Source: Knufia peltigerae (Eukaryota > Ascomycota > Eurotiomycetes > Chaetothyriales > Trichomeriaceae). Taken from it: DNA of 64,000 nucleotides. Made by a program: the position numbers and the translations under genes. The notes below the pieces were generated by a model. It was not told the DNA's origin. It made no database searches and worked only from the letters and a program-made list of their open reading frames with translations. The DNA is taken from assembly GCA_030247855.1 (NCBI GenBank), contig JAPDRN010000082.1:98799-162798 (forward strand), in the 5' to 3' direction. Every line of letters starts with the position of its first letter. The first letter of the stretch is position 1. This document shows positions 10,480-20,704 of this stretch, piece by piece.

Positions 10480-11883
10480 GTCAAAATATCCTCCTGGGTA
10501 GAACGCTAAGAAAAGCGAAGGTCTGAGAAACGGAAGAACGTTTCGCATGAATAGAAGGAAAGTTTGGGTAGAGTATGTACAAGTACTACGATGATTAGAT
10601 AAGATTGGAAGCTAATCACGTGCCCAGACGTTTTTCCCCTCTCTTCGCTTGAGGTCATGATATCAAAGGTTCAGGTTTGCATCTGTAACGTCTTGCGTCG
10701 CGCATCTTGCTAATAGAGGAGGCAGTCAATTTCAAAGTCTAAAAGGACGAGCTTGATATACGGTCAAGCCTGGCAGCCGTCGCCAGTCTCTCTCTCATTT
10801 GACAGGTATGGCAGCCAGCTGCAAGATCGGATGTCAATGCATCAGAAACTCGCTCGAGCAGTCCTCGCGTTGAAGGTCATAGTCGATTCGGGAATTTCCT
10901 ATGATAGCCACGTCCCTGAGTTGGACTCGACCATAATGTTAGCGACCCCCCAATGATCGGGATGCTGTCTACGAGTGCTGGCCTGGTCGAGGTGCGCTGG
11001 GAGAAATGTTCGACACGAAAATCGCCTCGACAACGTTCCGCCAGGCGCAGTATATCGAATCATCCCACACGAGCATCACGGCTCGTCACAGATCTTTCTG
11101 CTTGTTTGTGTCGTTGATTCCTTATAGGCCCCGAATCCCCATCAAGCATGGGTAGGAGCAACTGGCATGGCCGAAGGTAGTACTGTTCTCCGTACGTACA
11201 TCACACTTATCACCAGGCACCGCTAAATCGCAAGAGGCTAGCCTTCGTTCTAGGCATTTGCTAACAAAGTTAGGGACATCTCTGGTCCCTAAAAATCTGA
11301 TGATCTGAACCCACAATCATAAGTTTTGGGGCAGCGACAGGGACTTTAGGCTGCGGGAGTTATTATTCTCTTGGCTCAATTGGACCCTTTCTCTATCACT
11401 CTGGAACTCAATTCCGGCATCTGCATTCGTCCTCCTTCGCACGGGGTACAACGCTCTTCGTTCTTCATTTGCTGCTTGGACAGCAAGATCTCGTCTTGTC
11501 GATGTTCCTCCCAGGGTCCTTATGATCCCTGTCATCTCATATACCTTTTTACTTGGCCAGATCCCGGCGTCCTAGGGCATTGACTTTGTGTATCGTTCCA
11601 AGCCTCTGTTTCTAACTGACTCTCTCTTTCTCCCTGTATCCGCCGCTTGGACTCTTTCTCTTTTCTCCTCAATCTATTGTCTGTTTATTTGCTCTTGCTT
11701 ATACGTCCTGACAGATATGTTTCGTTGTGCTGTTGTGAAAATGATGCCGTTCCAGTTGAACATGGGGTCGGCCGTCCCTGCTGCATTACTTCTCCTCTTC
11801 CAATCTTTTTTGGCTTACATTGCAGAATCTCCCAGCAACAATATCAGAGCATGGGCCCTGCCTACTGGAATTCTTCCATCCTT
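10480..11883. other. intergenic region, 1.4 kb
   Basis: Holds the cwc21 promoter and the 3' region of the Zn2Cys6 gene. Pyrimidine-rich plus-strand stretches (about 11370-11700) give spurious hydrophobic ORFs. No gene is supported. Confidence 0.5.
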
Positions 11884-13092
11884 TCACCTGGGATGACTAG
11901 GTGGAGTAAAGGCACTGCCACCATGTGGAGGTTGTGTGTCCCTATACACAGCTGCAAGATTGCCCGGCCATGGTAAAGTATCCCCGTCCACCGCGGCTGT
12001 ACGCTCAGCTGTCCAACCTGCTTGGCTGCCTGGTGTAAAGACATTGGCTTGTATACCACTATGTTGTTGTTGCGTCGTCCGCATTGCTGCTTGCCCAGCG
12101 TGCCCTCCCAGAGCAGCCGTGCTTTGGAAGTCCATTGGTGCCATCTGACTGTACATTGGAGATTGCAGATTCATCATTGCAACGTTTCCACCCAAGAGCA
12201 TAGAAGCATCGAGAGGATCATCTGGAGGTGGTTGGAATCCTTGACTTATAGCTGCAGGAATTGCAGCAGTTTGATGCTCGGGCCCCATGCCTTGGGACAC
12301 CGAGTCCATTTCGTCCGAGTCCGATGCTCCATCAACACCATCCACTCCATCCACTCCGTCTCTTCCATCTAGAAGCTCGACCCCGTCCCCCATATCGTCC
12401 TTTCCCAGGGGTGAGAGTGGGATCTGATCCGATGACTGTCTGGAAGGACGGGGTGCGAGCCGCGGTGGTATGTCTGGTGGTTGATAGGATGGCTGGCCTC
12501 GCACTATTCTGCTGTCCAATACCGACTCTGACTGACTTTTGATAGGACCTGCACGCTCTACAGGTGGGGGATCGAGACCTAGACCACGGAGAATCGCATC
12601 GGTAGAGACGCGGCTGCTGCTCTCATCGGGAACGACACCAGGAAATCCACGACCCTCTCTGCACGCCCAATAGAGCCTCTGCAATGCTTCGTCCATAACA
12701 TCATGCATACCCCAGTACCTAAACATAATTTTGGTAAGCGCACAGTCATTATCACCTGTCAAGTATAGGATGGATGAACAAATCGCCGTGCATTCTCATC
12801 AAACTTACCAGTCCCTTGCTTCTCTCCGTCTCCTAGCACTATACTCACAAATACTATCGCTTGCGATACAACCCGCGCAGGGAATGTTGCCATCACACTG
12901 TAAATTGGTCAGACGACTGAATGTCCCGGAGGATTTTGGGGGAATTGGTGACGACTCAATCCATCCCACCTTCGATTTCTTGATTTTACAACGATCGCAA
13001 GCCCTTCCAATTCGAACTCGAGTTCTTAACTGCTCAGAACTCTCAGCTTTCGGCGGCAGCCGATTGTCCTGTCGCTCTTTTCGATTTGGCAT
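11884..13092 (-). CDS. Zn2Cys6 zinc-cluster transcription factor
   Basis: Encodes a putative fungal-specific DNA-binding regulator. Exons 13092-12970, 12897-12809 and 12718-11884 give 348 aa. The first intron (72 nt, GTGGGA donor, CTGAC branch site, TACAG acceptor) splits the zinc cluster between KKSK and CDG. The joined motif, GRACDRCKIKKSKCDG then IPCAGCIASDSICEY (about residues 29-60), has the six-cysteine spacing of the family. It is followed by a conserved-looking helix ending in VMDEALQRLYWACREGRGFPG. The rest is Pro/Gln/Met-rich and disordered, with a short GVDGVDGVDG tandem near the middle. No fungal-specific middle homology region is seen, so it belongs to the short class of zinc-cluster proteins. 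The target genes are unknown and no neighbouring cluster suggests a pathway. Confidence 0.88.
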
Positions 13093-15537
13093 CCCGAAGA
13101 TCACTCCCTCCCACCCCTACAATCTCCGGCTTGCGACCGGGTCCTTGACTGGACAGGGACAGGCTCAAGAACGACACAGCCTCTGTGAACAATCTAGACT
13201 GGACAGAGCAGCGAGCATGAGAGGATCGCGAATGGTGAGTTTGGGTTGACCCTTTGGAATCACGACTATCACCCTGAAATTTCGTGGTTTCTGTTCATCC
13301 CTCAACGAAGCGGTAGCTCCCCGTGTGTGTCCGGCACATTGAGGAGATTATCTGCGCTGGGCTCGCGTGCTATGTTTTGATCCGCACAAACCCCCGACAT
13401 GCAAACCTGTCAGACTGGCGTCAGCTAGATATCAAAATTTTCCCGTACGATCGAGGCGAAACCAACGTGGTGTCGAAGGACTGAATCGAGAACTTGGCAT
13501 CCTGAGAGCCGCTATTCCATCGACCAGGTCAAAATGGCAAAATGGAGATCTGGACGATTGCAGGGCCGCTATCCAGAAACGTATGCACTAATTGACAAGG
13601 CCAAGTGGGCTTCTGAAATGGCAGCAGAACGAACCACGTATGCGGATCCAAATGTGGCGGTATTATTACTGCTCTTCTTGACGAAACAACAGCTACCACA
13701 CACCAACGCTGCCGAGGTTGTTCCCGAGACGTCGTGCCTACGACTCCAGTGCAGTTACTCAGATGACGCTGGTATTCTAGGACATTATTTTGATGTTACA
13801 ACACGCTGCGAAAATCATGAAATGAGTCCTCGGATATGTGACACCCCCGTCGCCGTTGCGATGGTTGGGGCCACCACCACTTCTAGTCAGCCCCGAAAAA
13901 GCCCACGGCCCTCATCCAAGTGTCAATAACAATCAACTGACTGATTCAATGGAAGAGGTTGTGTTTACTTATTGGTACGACATCGAAAGCCTTCCATTCG
14001 TTACATTGCGTTGTAAATCCTTCTATCCCTGCTTGGTGGCCTACTCCTCGCTGGATGCATGCAGGCCATGCTTGGGCAGCAACTATTACCGCAATACTGT
14101 ATCTCGGCAGTGCCACAGATTGGAAATCGCCAGCCCCATCTCGCCCGCTGTGATGTCCTGGTTGCAGTATCGACTGATGCCAATTTCTTCAAGGGTCTAT
14201 GGTTGCCACTGCTATCCACGACTCCTACCGATAGTTTACCAATGAGGGACCGGTATGGCCCTCGTTAATTGATAGCCACCAACCTTCAAGACCTTCAAAA
14301 CTGGTTCTTTGCCTGTGTCGAGCTCCACGCGCCCCCAGAGGTCGCAATGGGGGTGGCCCGGATCTTCCATCCGGAGTGGATTGTCGGGTCCGGCCTAGTC
14401 AACAGAGGCTCAGGTGTACGACTCCGGCCGAACCAATGACAAAATCCCTAGCCGCCCTTCGCCAAAATTTACCGGTTCTTCTGGTACTTTTAAGTAAAGT
14501 AAAGACCTCGACCGGACAGGAGCTCAAATTCCACGGACGGTCAGTGGCCGAAAGCAATTCTGTCAGAGTCGTGCTTCACATGTGTCTGTGATGAAGGACC
14601 GTTTTGACAATGACACCTCTGCGCATTTTTGTCCCAGTTTCTCCAAAATCCGGCCCACCGAAGTTGCGGGATTGCTGTTTGCCTTGCCGAATGAAGCGTA
14701 GTAATGCGCTTGACAGGCACGACACAGAAAACGGATATGCATGGACTGCATCTTAGGGTCTACGGGCCTATGACAGCCTGAAACCTTTGTACCCAAGTGA
14801 TCTTGTTACAAACTCGTACCCGTACTCTACACCCCGGTGCAGCAAGGATATCGACTTATTACGGAGCCCATGACCGGAAGTTTCGCCCGGTCTCGTAAAA
14901 GCATTTCGGTCAGAGCCACCCATGTTGCTAATTATTTCCAAGTTCGGAGTGGGGGTTGTTCAGAATTGAAGGATCAAAATCCTCCGTCAACAGCAATGTA
15001 CCCGTGCCCTCCATGGACGAAGACAAAGACGCAGATGCAGAGAGGGTAAAATACAGTCGTCGCGTATTCAAGCCAGGGGCGTTCACATGGTCAATGACTC
15101 CATAGCAGCGATGAGCCGCTATGTGAATGCTCAGACATGTCCTTGATAATTTGGTATGTACGAAAGAATTGTTCTTGAGCCCCCGGTGACGAACAAACGA
15201 GTTCCTCGTGGTCTTTGCGCCACTGAAATCAACGGTGACTTCTACGAGTACTGGCTACAGACCTCAACTCGCCTGATGATGATGATCAATCCACATTGGC
15301 AAGGATAGAACAAATAAAAAGGCTCCTCAAGTGTGAGAGCTTACAGTATGAATGGCAGATTCAAGACACGCTCATATTTCGCAGCAACACGCTCACCCAA
15401 TGTATACACACATTCATGCACATGCGCATGTACCGTACACCGTACACATCTCCCTTCCTATCACGTACATATCAAACACGTCGGTCCCTAACGCCTTGAA
15501 GACTTACCTACCGCCGTGGAAAGAAAAAAAATCCCTG
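13093..15537. other. gene-free region, 2.4 kb
   Basis: Upstream region of the zinc-cluster gene and 3' side of SEC8. ORFs at 13534-13929 and 13838-14245 (plus) read as noise: Cys/Pro-rich, with no motif and no intron logic. A short inverted repeat (CCGGAT, 5-nt loop, ATCCGG) lies at about 14358-14374. No tRNA or transposon features are seen. Confidence 0.5.
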
Positions 15538-18500
15538 CTACGAATCCCACATGACCTCGCCCAGAGCGAGTAAGATTTCCTGCTGACCTTTTCTGGCCTT
15601 GATGCTTTCTTCTCGGTCCTCCCCCCTGAGTTTGGCACTACAACACAGTTCCACCAACGTCCGCAATTCATCATACGTGTACCCGACATCCCTCTTTTGC
15701 GCCTTGCAATCTCGAACGTACTGCAACACGGCGTCAGGCCCTTGCAGGAAGAGGTTGAAATATTGAGATGACCAAGTCAATAGGCCCGAAGTATCATCGT
15801 CGTCGTTGTCGTCTTCGGCTTCGGCTGGCACCCCGGTCGAGATACCTAGACCCGCGGCAACGCTGCTCTTGTCGGCGTCGACGGCACCTGCAGATCGACC
15901 GCCGACTGCAGCAGCATCCCTCGTTGCGTGAGTGTTCGAGGCAGTACTGGCCAGGACGGCTCTGAGGTTCTGCTGGATGACCATGGCGTCGATGCGCACT
16001 CTCTCCGCGCCGTTGGTGTTCATGACGCCGATCGAGTCGGCGGCGATCACGATGTAGCGGTCCACGAGCCGGGCGAGACCGGTCAGGATGAAACCCCTCT
16101 CGCGAGACCCCAGGTAAGTCGCGATGTTTGAGTCAAAGGCAATCAAGTCATTGTTCAACTCGAGAATCAACGGAGACGCCGAAGTCGGCGGCGCAGCCAG
16201 CACGTACGGATACAGACCCGAACCGAGCGGCGGGAGGGTCGTCGAGTCGCGGTTCAAAGGTTCGCCGGGCGATGTCGTGGAGCCATTGTTGGTCGCATCG
16301 GCCTCGGGGCCAGGCCCGCGGAGCGTGCGCGAGAGCTGGTGTATGATGCCGCAGCGGATGTCGATGTGCAGAGTCAGCAGACTGGACTGGGCGAGAGCGC
16401 GGAACGAAGACACGGTACCGTCGAACGCGACAGCTGTTTCCGAGCCCAGTGGTAGGAGGACGGGCGCCGTGGCTCCAGGGTGATTCGGTGACTTGCCGCC
16501 GAGGGACCGGAGGCCCGTGATCAGAGTCCACCGTCGAGCAGCTTTGGCCTGCGAGCCCGTTCGCGTGTGACCGGGGTGGCCGCTTTCGACGTGGCGGATC
16601 TGCGTTAGGGCGGCAGAGAGCCACTGCATCGAGTTGTACAAGAGGGAGAGCTGGTGGACGGACTTTGGATCGGAGATGATGTCGTAGGATGACAGGGGGT
16701 GTTGTTTCGTCGCAGACAGCAAGGCCTGGACTTCTTTCGCGACGAGGGCGGCTCGGGAAGTCGCGCCGCCGGAATAATCGTGCGCGAGCAATTCGAGCGC
16801 GGCATCGCGGACCTCTCCTGACTCGGCAAAGGCGGCGGCCGCTTTGAGTGCCAAAGTGTTGACGTTCTGGTTCGCGGAGGACGGCACGACCCTGCTCACC
16901 AGAGCCTTGTAGTACCCGAAGCATTTGTCGTAGTACGTGACGAGTTGGTCGATGATGAGCTGCGTGAACATTTGATCCTGGGGAATCGAGCCGAGCATGC
17001 CTGAGAACGCACGGATCAGACCCATGAACGAGACGGTGCCTTTGAACACCGGGTGGGTGGAATGCTTCGACCATTGCGAGTCTTCCGAAAAGGCTTCCAG
17101 GTCGATCATGCACTGGGTGCAGAGCTCGGTGACTGCCTCTTCGAGTTGCGGGTGGAACACGTTGATGAGGAAGTCGTCCAGGAAGGACGTGAGGGTGCTC
17201 ATGGGGATGTGGGCGGTCGTGGGGACGACGTCCTTGAGACGTTGGAGGAAGGTCAACGACGGCGGGAGCAAGATGGTCATGTTGAAGACGCCGGGCTCGA
17301 TCAACAATTTGTGCCCTGCGGCCGAAACATCCTGGCCACTTCGTTCGGAGGTCAAGTCCAGCCCGTTCCCGGCGCGAGACTTACTGACCAGACCTGGCAC
17401 GGAGCTCTTGAGGATCTCGTCCAGCTCGTCCTCTTCGGCCTTCATGGATTCGGACTTGAGGTCCATCTCGGACAGCTTGAACATCTTCTTGCTCTTGTCC
17501 CGTGTCGGGCGGGCGAAGATGTCCGTGCTCGTCGTCGTGTTGAGGCCGGAGCGTAGCGTCATGCCGCCGTCGGTGGCGAGGTAGTCGTGCAAGAGGGAGC
17601 GCATTTCCATCTGGTACAGCTTCCACAGCTCCTTGAAGCCGCTGGTATACTTGTCCGGTTTGGTCAATTTCTCTCGCGAGGCGATCCCGGTTATGATCTC
17701 GTGAAGCACGCGATGGCTCTCAGCGATGGCCTCGAACTTCGAGTACAGCGTCCAGAGGAAATCGGAGAGGACCTGAGCTCGGGCGTCGTGGACCTGCAGG
17801 GCCATGACTTTGCGGCCGTCCTTGTTGACCTGTCCTCTGAGATGGGTCGGGTATTTGGCGTCAATGTCGTGGTTGGTCTTTTCCACCACCTTGTACAGCT
17901 CCATTGGCATCCTCTGCTCTATCCGCGACACGGCTTCCCCGAGCTGGCCGAGTTTGTGCAGAGACTCTAGAATCATGTGGATGTAGTAGAAAGTGTCGGC
18001 CTCGGGGTTCTTTGACGCGTCTTCGATCATGGGCGTGGTGATATCGGCGCTGTTCAGGTAGTGGATGAATGGTCGATCCCAGACGTTGACGCTGCCCATC
18101 AGGTTGTCCTTGGACTCTCTATCTTCGCCATTGGCCTTCTTCCCCTTCCATCTGTCTTTGCAGTAGGGACTCCGTAAATACAGGTGGTCATGCAGTTCTT
18201 CGACCAAGATGTCTAGTAGGGTGCTTTCCTGGTTGATAAAGTAACTCCGTAGGTCCGTGATTGCTCCGATGCCATCGAGTTCGCTCTTGGTGATGGCTTT
18301 GAGACTGTCCATCAGCAGGTCGACGGCTCCGAGAAATTTCTTTTCACTAATCTTCTCCTCGAGTTTGCCCGGGACGGTCTTGAGGGATTCGATATTGCTC
18401 AGGATAACCAGCATGTGGTCCAGGTCCCCGGACTGTTCGGCCAACCCTCGCAACTCAGGCCTCGTGGTCAACATGCCGCCCTTGACGCTCATCAGACCTC

Positions 18501-19437
18501 CCTTGAGATGTCTCACTCGACTCTGGCTTTCCCGGATGGCGGATTGGATCTTGTGGTACGTACCGACGGCACTGTTGAAGTCGGCGTAGTGCTCGTTCAC
18601 CACCGACTTGAGGCACTTCTGCAAATCAACGTGCGTGCTGGAGAAATCATCCTCCTTGTCCTTGAGGCCCAACGAGCTTGGATCCATGAGCTTCAGGGCA
18701 ATCTTGACGGGGACGCATTCGTCGCCTTCCATGTCCTTCCAACTTGACTGAATGTGTCGCAGGATCTCGTCCATGCTCTTCTGTGGCCTCCGCGGCGAAT
18801 ACTGTCTGTTCGCATTCTCGGGAAGGGGGTAGGTCTGGTTACTGTAGCCATTCGTCTGGCTGCTCGGCGCGTTCAGGCTAGTCATGGAGGGTTTCTTAGG
18901 CATCGTAGTAGGTGGCATCGTCGGAGGTGGAGGCATGGGAGACCGGCCCTCTCGGTTGTCGCGAAACCTCGGGTCATGATTGACTCTGTCCCTATCTCGA
19001 GTCGGCGGCCTCTGCGGTCTCTGCTCGTACGCCTGAGGCTCTCTTTCCCGGGCATAACCATTGTCGTTTCTTGGAGGAGGCTCTTCTGCATATCTTGGGC
19101 GCGGTAATCCTCCATAACCACCACCACCACCTACTCCTCCTCCCGCTGATCCTCCATAGCCCCCGCCACCACTTCCACCTCCTGGAGCTACTCTGCCCGG
19201 TAATCCCTGCGCAGGAGAGTCTCGCTCCCCGCGCTGTTCATAGGGGTTGGATCTGCGTCGCCGCTCTTGCGATCCGAAACTGTTGACGGAGGCGGAGGAA
19301 GAGTTGTTCTGTCGATTCAAGTACGGGTCCGCATAGCGACCAGAGGAGATAGAATGGGACACATTGGTCGGAGCGTATGGGTTGGTGCCATTAGTTGGGC
19401 CTCCGTAACCGTTGAGCGCGTAGGGATTATTGCTCAT
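15538..19437 (-). CDS. SEC8: exocyst complex subunit Sec8
   Basis: Encodes a subunit of the exocyst, which tethers secretory vesicles to growth sites at hyphal tips. One uninterrupted 1299-aa reading frame starts at the ATG at 19437. Residues 1-215 are disordered, with NPYA/NPYE repeats, a Gly-rich tract (about residues 84-110) and a proline run. The conserved part starts near residue 218 (KSMDEILRHIQSSWKDM) and includes the Sec8 N-terminal helical domain (VDLQKCLKSVVNEHYADFNSAVGTYHKIQSAI). The C-terminal helical rods extend to the end (YTYDELRTLVELC). An acidic loop (EDDNDDDD) precedes the C-terminal segment. It is unusual in being an intronless gene of almost 4 kb in an intron-rich neighbourhood. 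High GC in its middle produces several long shadow ORFs. Confidence 0.95.
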   Translation of the reverse strand: MSNNPYALNGYGGPTNGTNPYAPTNVSHSISSGRYADPYLNRQNNSSSASVNSFGSQERRRRSNPYEQRGERDSPAQGLPGRVAPGGGSGGGGYGGSAGGGVGGGGGYGGLPRPRYAEEPPPRNDNGYAREREPQAYEQRPQRPPTRDRDRVNHDPRFRDNREGRSPMPPPPTMPPTTMPKKPSMTSLNAPSSQTNGYSNQTYPLPENANRQYSPRRPQKSMDEILRHIQSSWKDMEGDECVPVKIALKLMDPSSLGLKDKEDDFSSTHVDLQKCLKSVVNEHYADFNSAVGTYHKIQSAIRESQSRVRHLKGGLMSVKGGMLTTRPELRGLAEQSGDLDHMLVILSNIESLKTVPGKLEEKISEKKFLGAVDLLMDSLKAITKSELDGIGAITDLRSYFINQESTLLDILVEELHDHLYLRSPYCKDRWKGKKANGEDRESKDNLMGSVNVWDRPFIHYLNSADITTPMIEDASKNPEADTFYYIHMILESLHKLGQLGEAVSRIEQRMPMELYKVVEKTNHDIDAKYPTHLRGQVNKDGRKVMALQVHDARAQVLSDFLWTLYSKFEAIAESHRVLHEIITGIASREKLTKPDKYTSGFKELWKLYQMEMRSLLHDYLATDGGMTLRSGLNTTTSTDIFARPTRDKSKKMFKLSEMDLKSESMKAEEDELDEILKSSVPGLVSKSRAGNGLDLTSERSGQDVSAAGHKLLIEPGVFNMTILLPPSLTFLQRLKDVVPTTAHIPMSTLTSFLDDFLINVFHPQLEEAVTELCTQCMIDLEAFSEDSQWSKHSTHPVFKGTVSFMGLIRAFSGMLGSIPQDQMFTQLIIDQLVTYYDKCFGYYKALVSRVVPSSANQNVNTLALKAAAAFAESGEVRDAALELLAHDYSGGATSRAALVAKEVQALLSATKQHPLSSYDIISDPKSVHQLSLLYNSMQWLSAALTQIRHVESGHPGHTRTGSQAKAARRWTLITGLRSLGGKSPNHPGATAPVLLPLGSETAVAFDGTVSSFRALAQSSLLTLHIDIRCGIIHQLSRTLRGPGPEADATNNGSTTSPGEPLNRDSTTLPPLGSGLYPYVLAAPPTSASPLILELNNDLIAFDSNIATYLGSRERGFILTGLARLVDRYIVIAADSIGVMNTNGAERVRIDAMVIQQNLRAVLASTASNTHATRDAAAVGGRSAGAVDADKSSVAAGLGISTGVPAEAEDDNDDDDTSGLLTWSSQYFNLFLQGPDAVLQYVRDCKAQKRDVGYTYDELRTLVELCCSAKLRGEDREESIKARKGQQEILLALGEVMWDS

Positions 19438-19945
19438 TTTCTATACCTCTGTTAGACAAACAAAACACAAGTACGGTTGGCTACGCATGGCGTATCGACC
19501 ATTCGCAAAAAAAAAAAAAGAATTCGAGCGCTGAGGATAAATGTGGTTGAAGCATGGAGTAAAAGGACGGTTCTAAGGAGAATGAATCTTGTGTTTTGGG
19601 GTGCGTGCAGACGATGTTTGGAGATGATGTGCTGATGATTCTGTGGAGTCGCCAACATCAGCATTCAACTAAGAAGATAAAGATGGTCTATTCCGTACAA
19701 CCACCTCTTGTCTTTGAACACCTTTAGGTACATAGGAATCGTAACTATATACCCGAGACCGCACTCCTGAAATTATATTATTGATTTACTGGAACGATTC
19801 GTGCTCATTCTTCTCAATGTGACCACGGTTATAACCTGGTTACATTATTAGAGCGTACTCTCGAGACAGCTTCAACTTTCTTCCGTTGTTGCTCATAACA
19901 CCAATAATACCATCGCTCAGCAACTTCTAGCATCCTTGGGGTATG
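19438..19945. other. intergenic region with SEC8 5' leader
   Basis: 508 bp holding the SEC8 promoter and the 3' side of the small downstream gene. Contains a 13-nt poly-A run at about 19507-19519. No other element is recognised. Confidence 0.45.
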
Positions 19946-20200
19946 CTATTTCTTGCCGGTGGTCCCAAGACACATGAATGCGAGAATGCGCTTCAGTGTG
20001 TTGTTCTTCTCGGACGCTGAATTCTCCTCGTCGAGAGGCAGACCTTGCGACGCCCTTGCTTCACGTTCCTCTTGTTTTTTCTTCTCTTGGCTAGCAAGAA
20101 CACTGCGTTTGAGGGCTTCGTACTGGGCGGCTTCGCCCTCAGCTATTCGGTCTTTGGCGACTACACCGTTATTGACCGTTAAAGCGAGTGGCATTCCCAT
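19946..20200 (-). CDS. small charged protein of unknown function (84 aa)
   Basis: A single reading frame of 84 codons starts at the ATG at 20200 in a good context (AAACCATGG). The product begins MGMPLALTVNNG, has a charged helical middle (LKRSVLASQEKKKQEEREAR) likely to form a coiled coil, and ends in a hydrophobic segment (RILAFMCLG) and a basic tail. The glycine at position 2 could be N-myristoylated, but position 6 is not Ser/Thr, so this is weak. I do not recognise the family. It is supported by a smooth amphipathic composition and a position between two same-strand genes with room for a promoter. It may still be a chance ORF or the 3' exon of a longer gene. Confidence 0.5.
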   Translation of the reverse strand: MGMPLALTVNNGVVAKDRIAEGEAAQYEALKRSVLASQEKKKQEEREARASQGLPLDEENSASEKNNTLKRILAFMCLGTTGKK

Positions 20201-20704
20201 GGTTTGCGCCGGAGATGTCTTTGTTTTGTGTGATCAAAATCGAGTCTTGCTGTGTGAACCCTGCCCTATTGTTGGCTTGATATCCGTTGGAAAACTTTTT
20301 AGTACCTGGATGACCATCTCAAAGCCAGCTCGAGGATCTTCGGCCTCGATGGATTGTTATTAGCATTATTATACGACGATCTGAACTCCGTAAAGACACA
20401 ATGCCATCTGACGAGCCGATTACCCGACCCTACAAAAGTACACAGCCTCAATAACGAAAGATCAGCTGAACAGAGCAGCCGAGCCACCCCCCACGGGGCA
20501 AGGATTCTGGCATATCATCTCAAGCCACCAAGATCTTCATACAAGTAGGGGGTCCCTTATTGTTATCTATGTTTTGGCGGAGTTTGATGATCTCATTTTT
20601 TTTTCTAATTGGGTCGATGATCTTTGGGAAGAAACAGAGCACTCGAGCCTATCCAAGCGTGTCCTCCCAATGGATTACACAGCGTCACAAGCTGGCATGA
20701 GCCA
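20201..20704. other. intergenic region, 0.5 kb
   Basis: Promoter side of the 84-aa gene and 3' side of the karyopherin gene. No gene, repeat or RNA is recognised. AT-rich near 20590-20610 (a run of T). Confidence 0.4.

Noticed and set aside
13534..14245. Two overlapping plus-strand ORFs of 131 and 135 codons
   Set aside because: Different frames, Cys/Pro-rich noise composition, no motifs and no splice logic.
16148..17113. 321-codon ORF on the minus strand in another frame of SEC8
   Set aside because: Arg/Pro/His-rich translation of a GC-rich coding region; the SEC8 frame has full family homology across the same DNA.
17053..17556. 167-codon ORF antisense to SEC8
   Set aside because: Pure shadow of the SEC8 codons; no motif and no separate promoter space.
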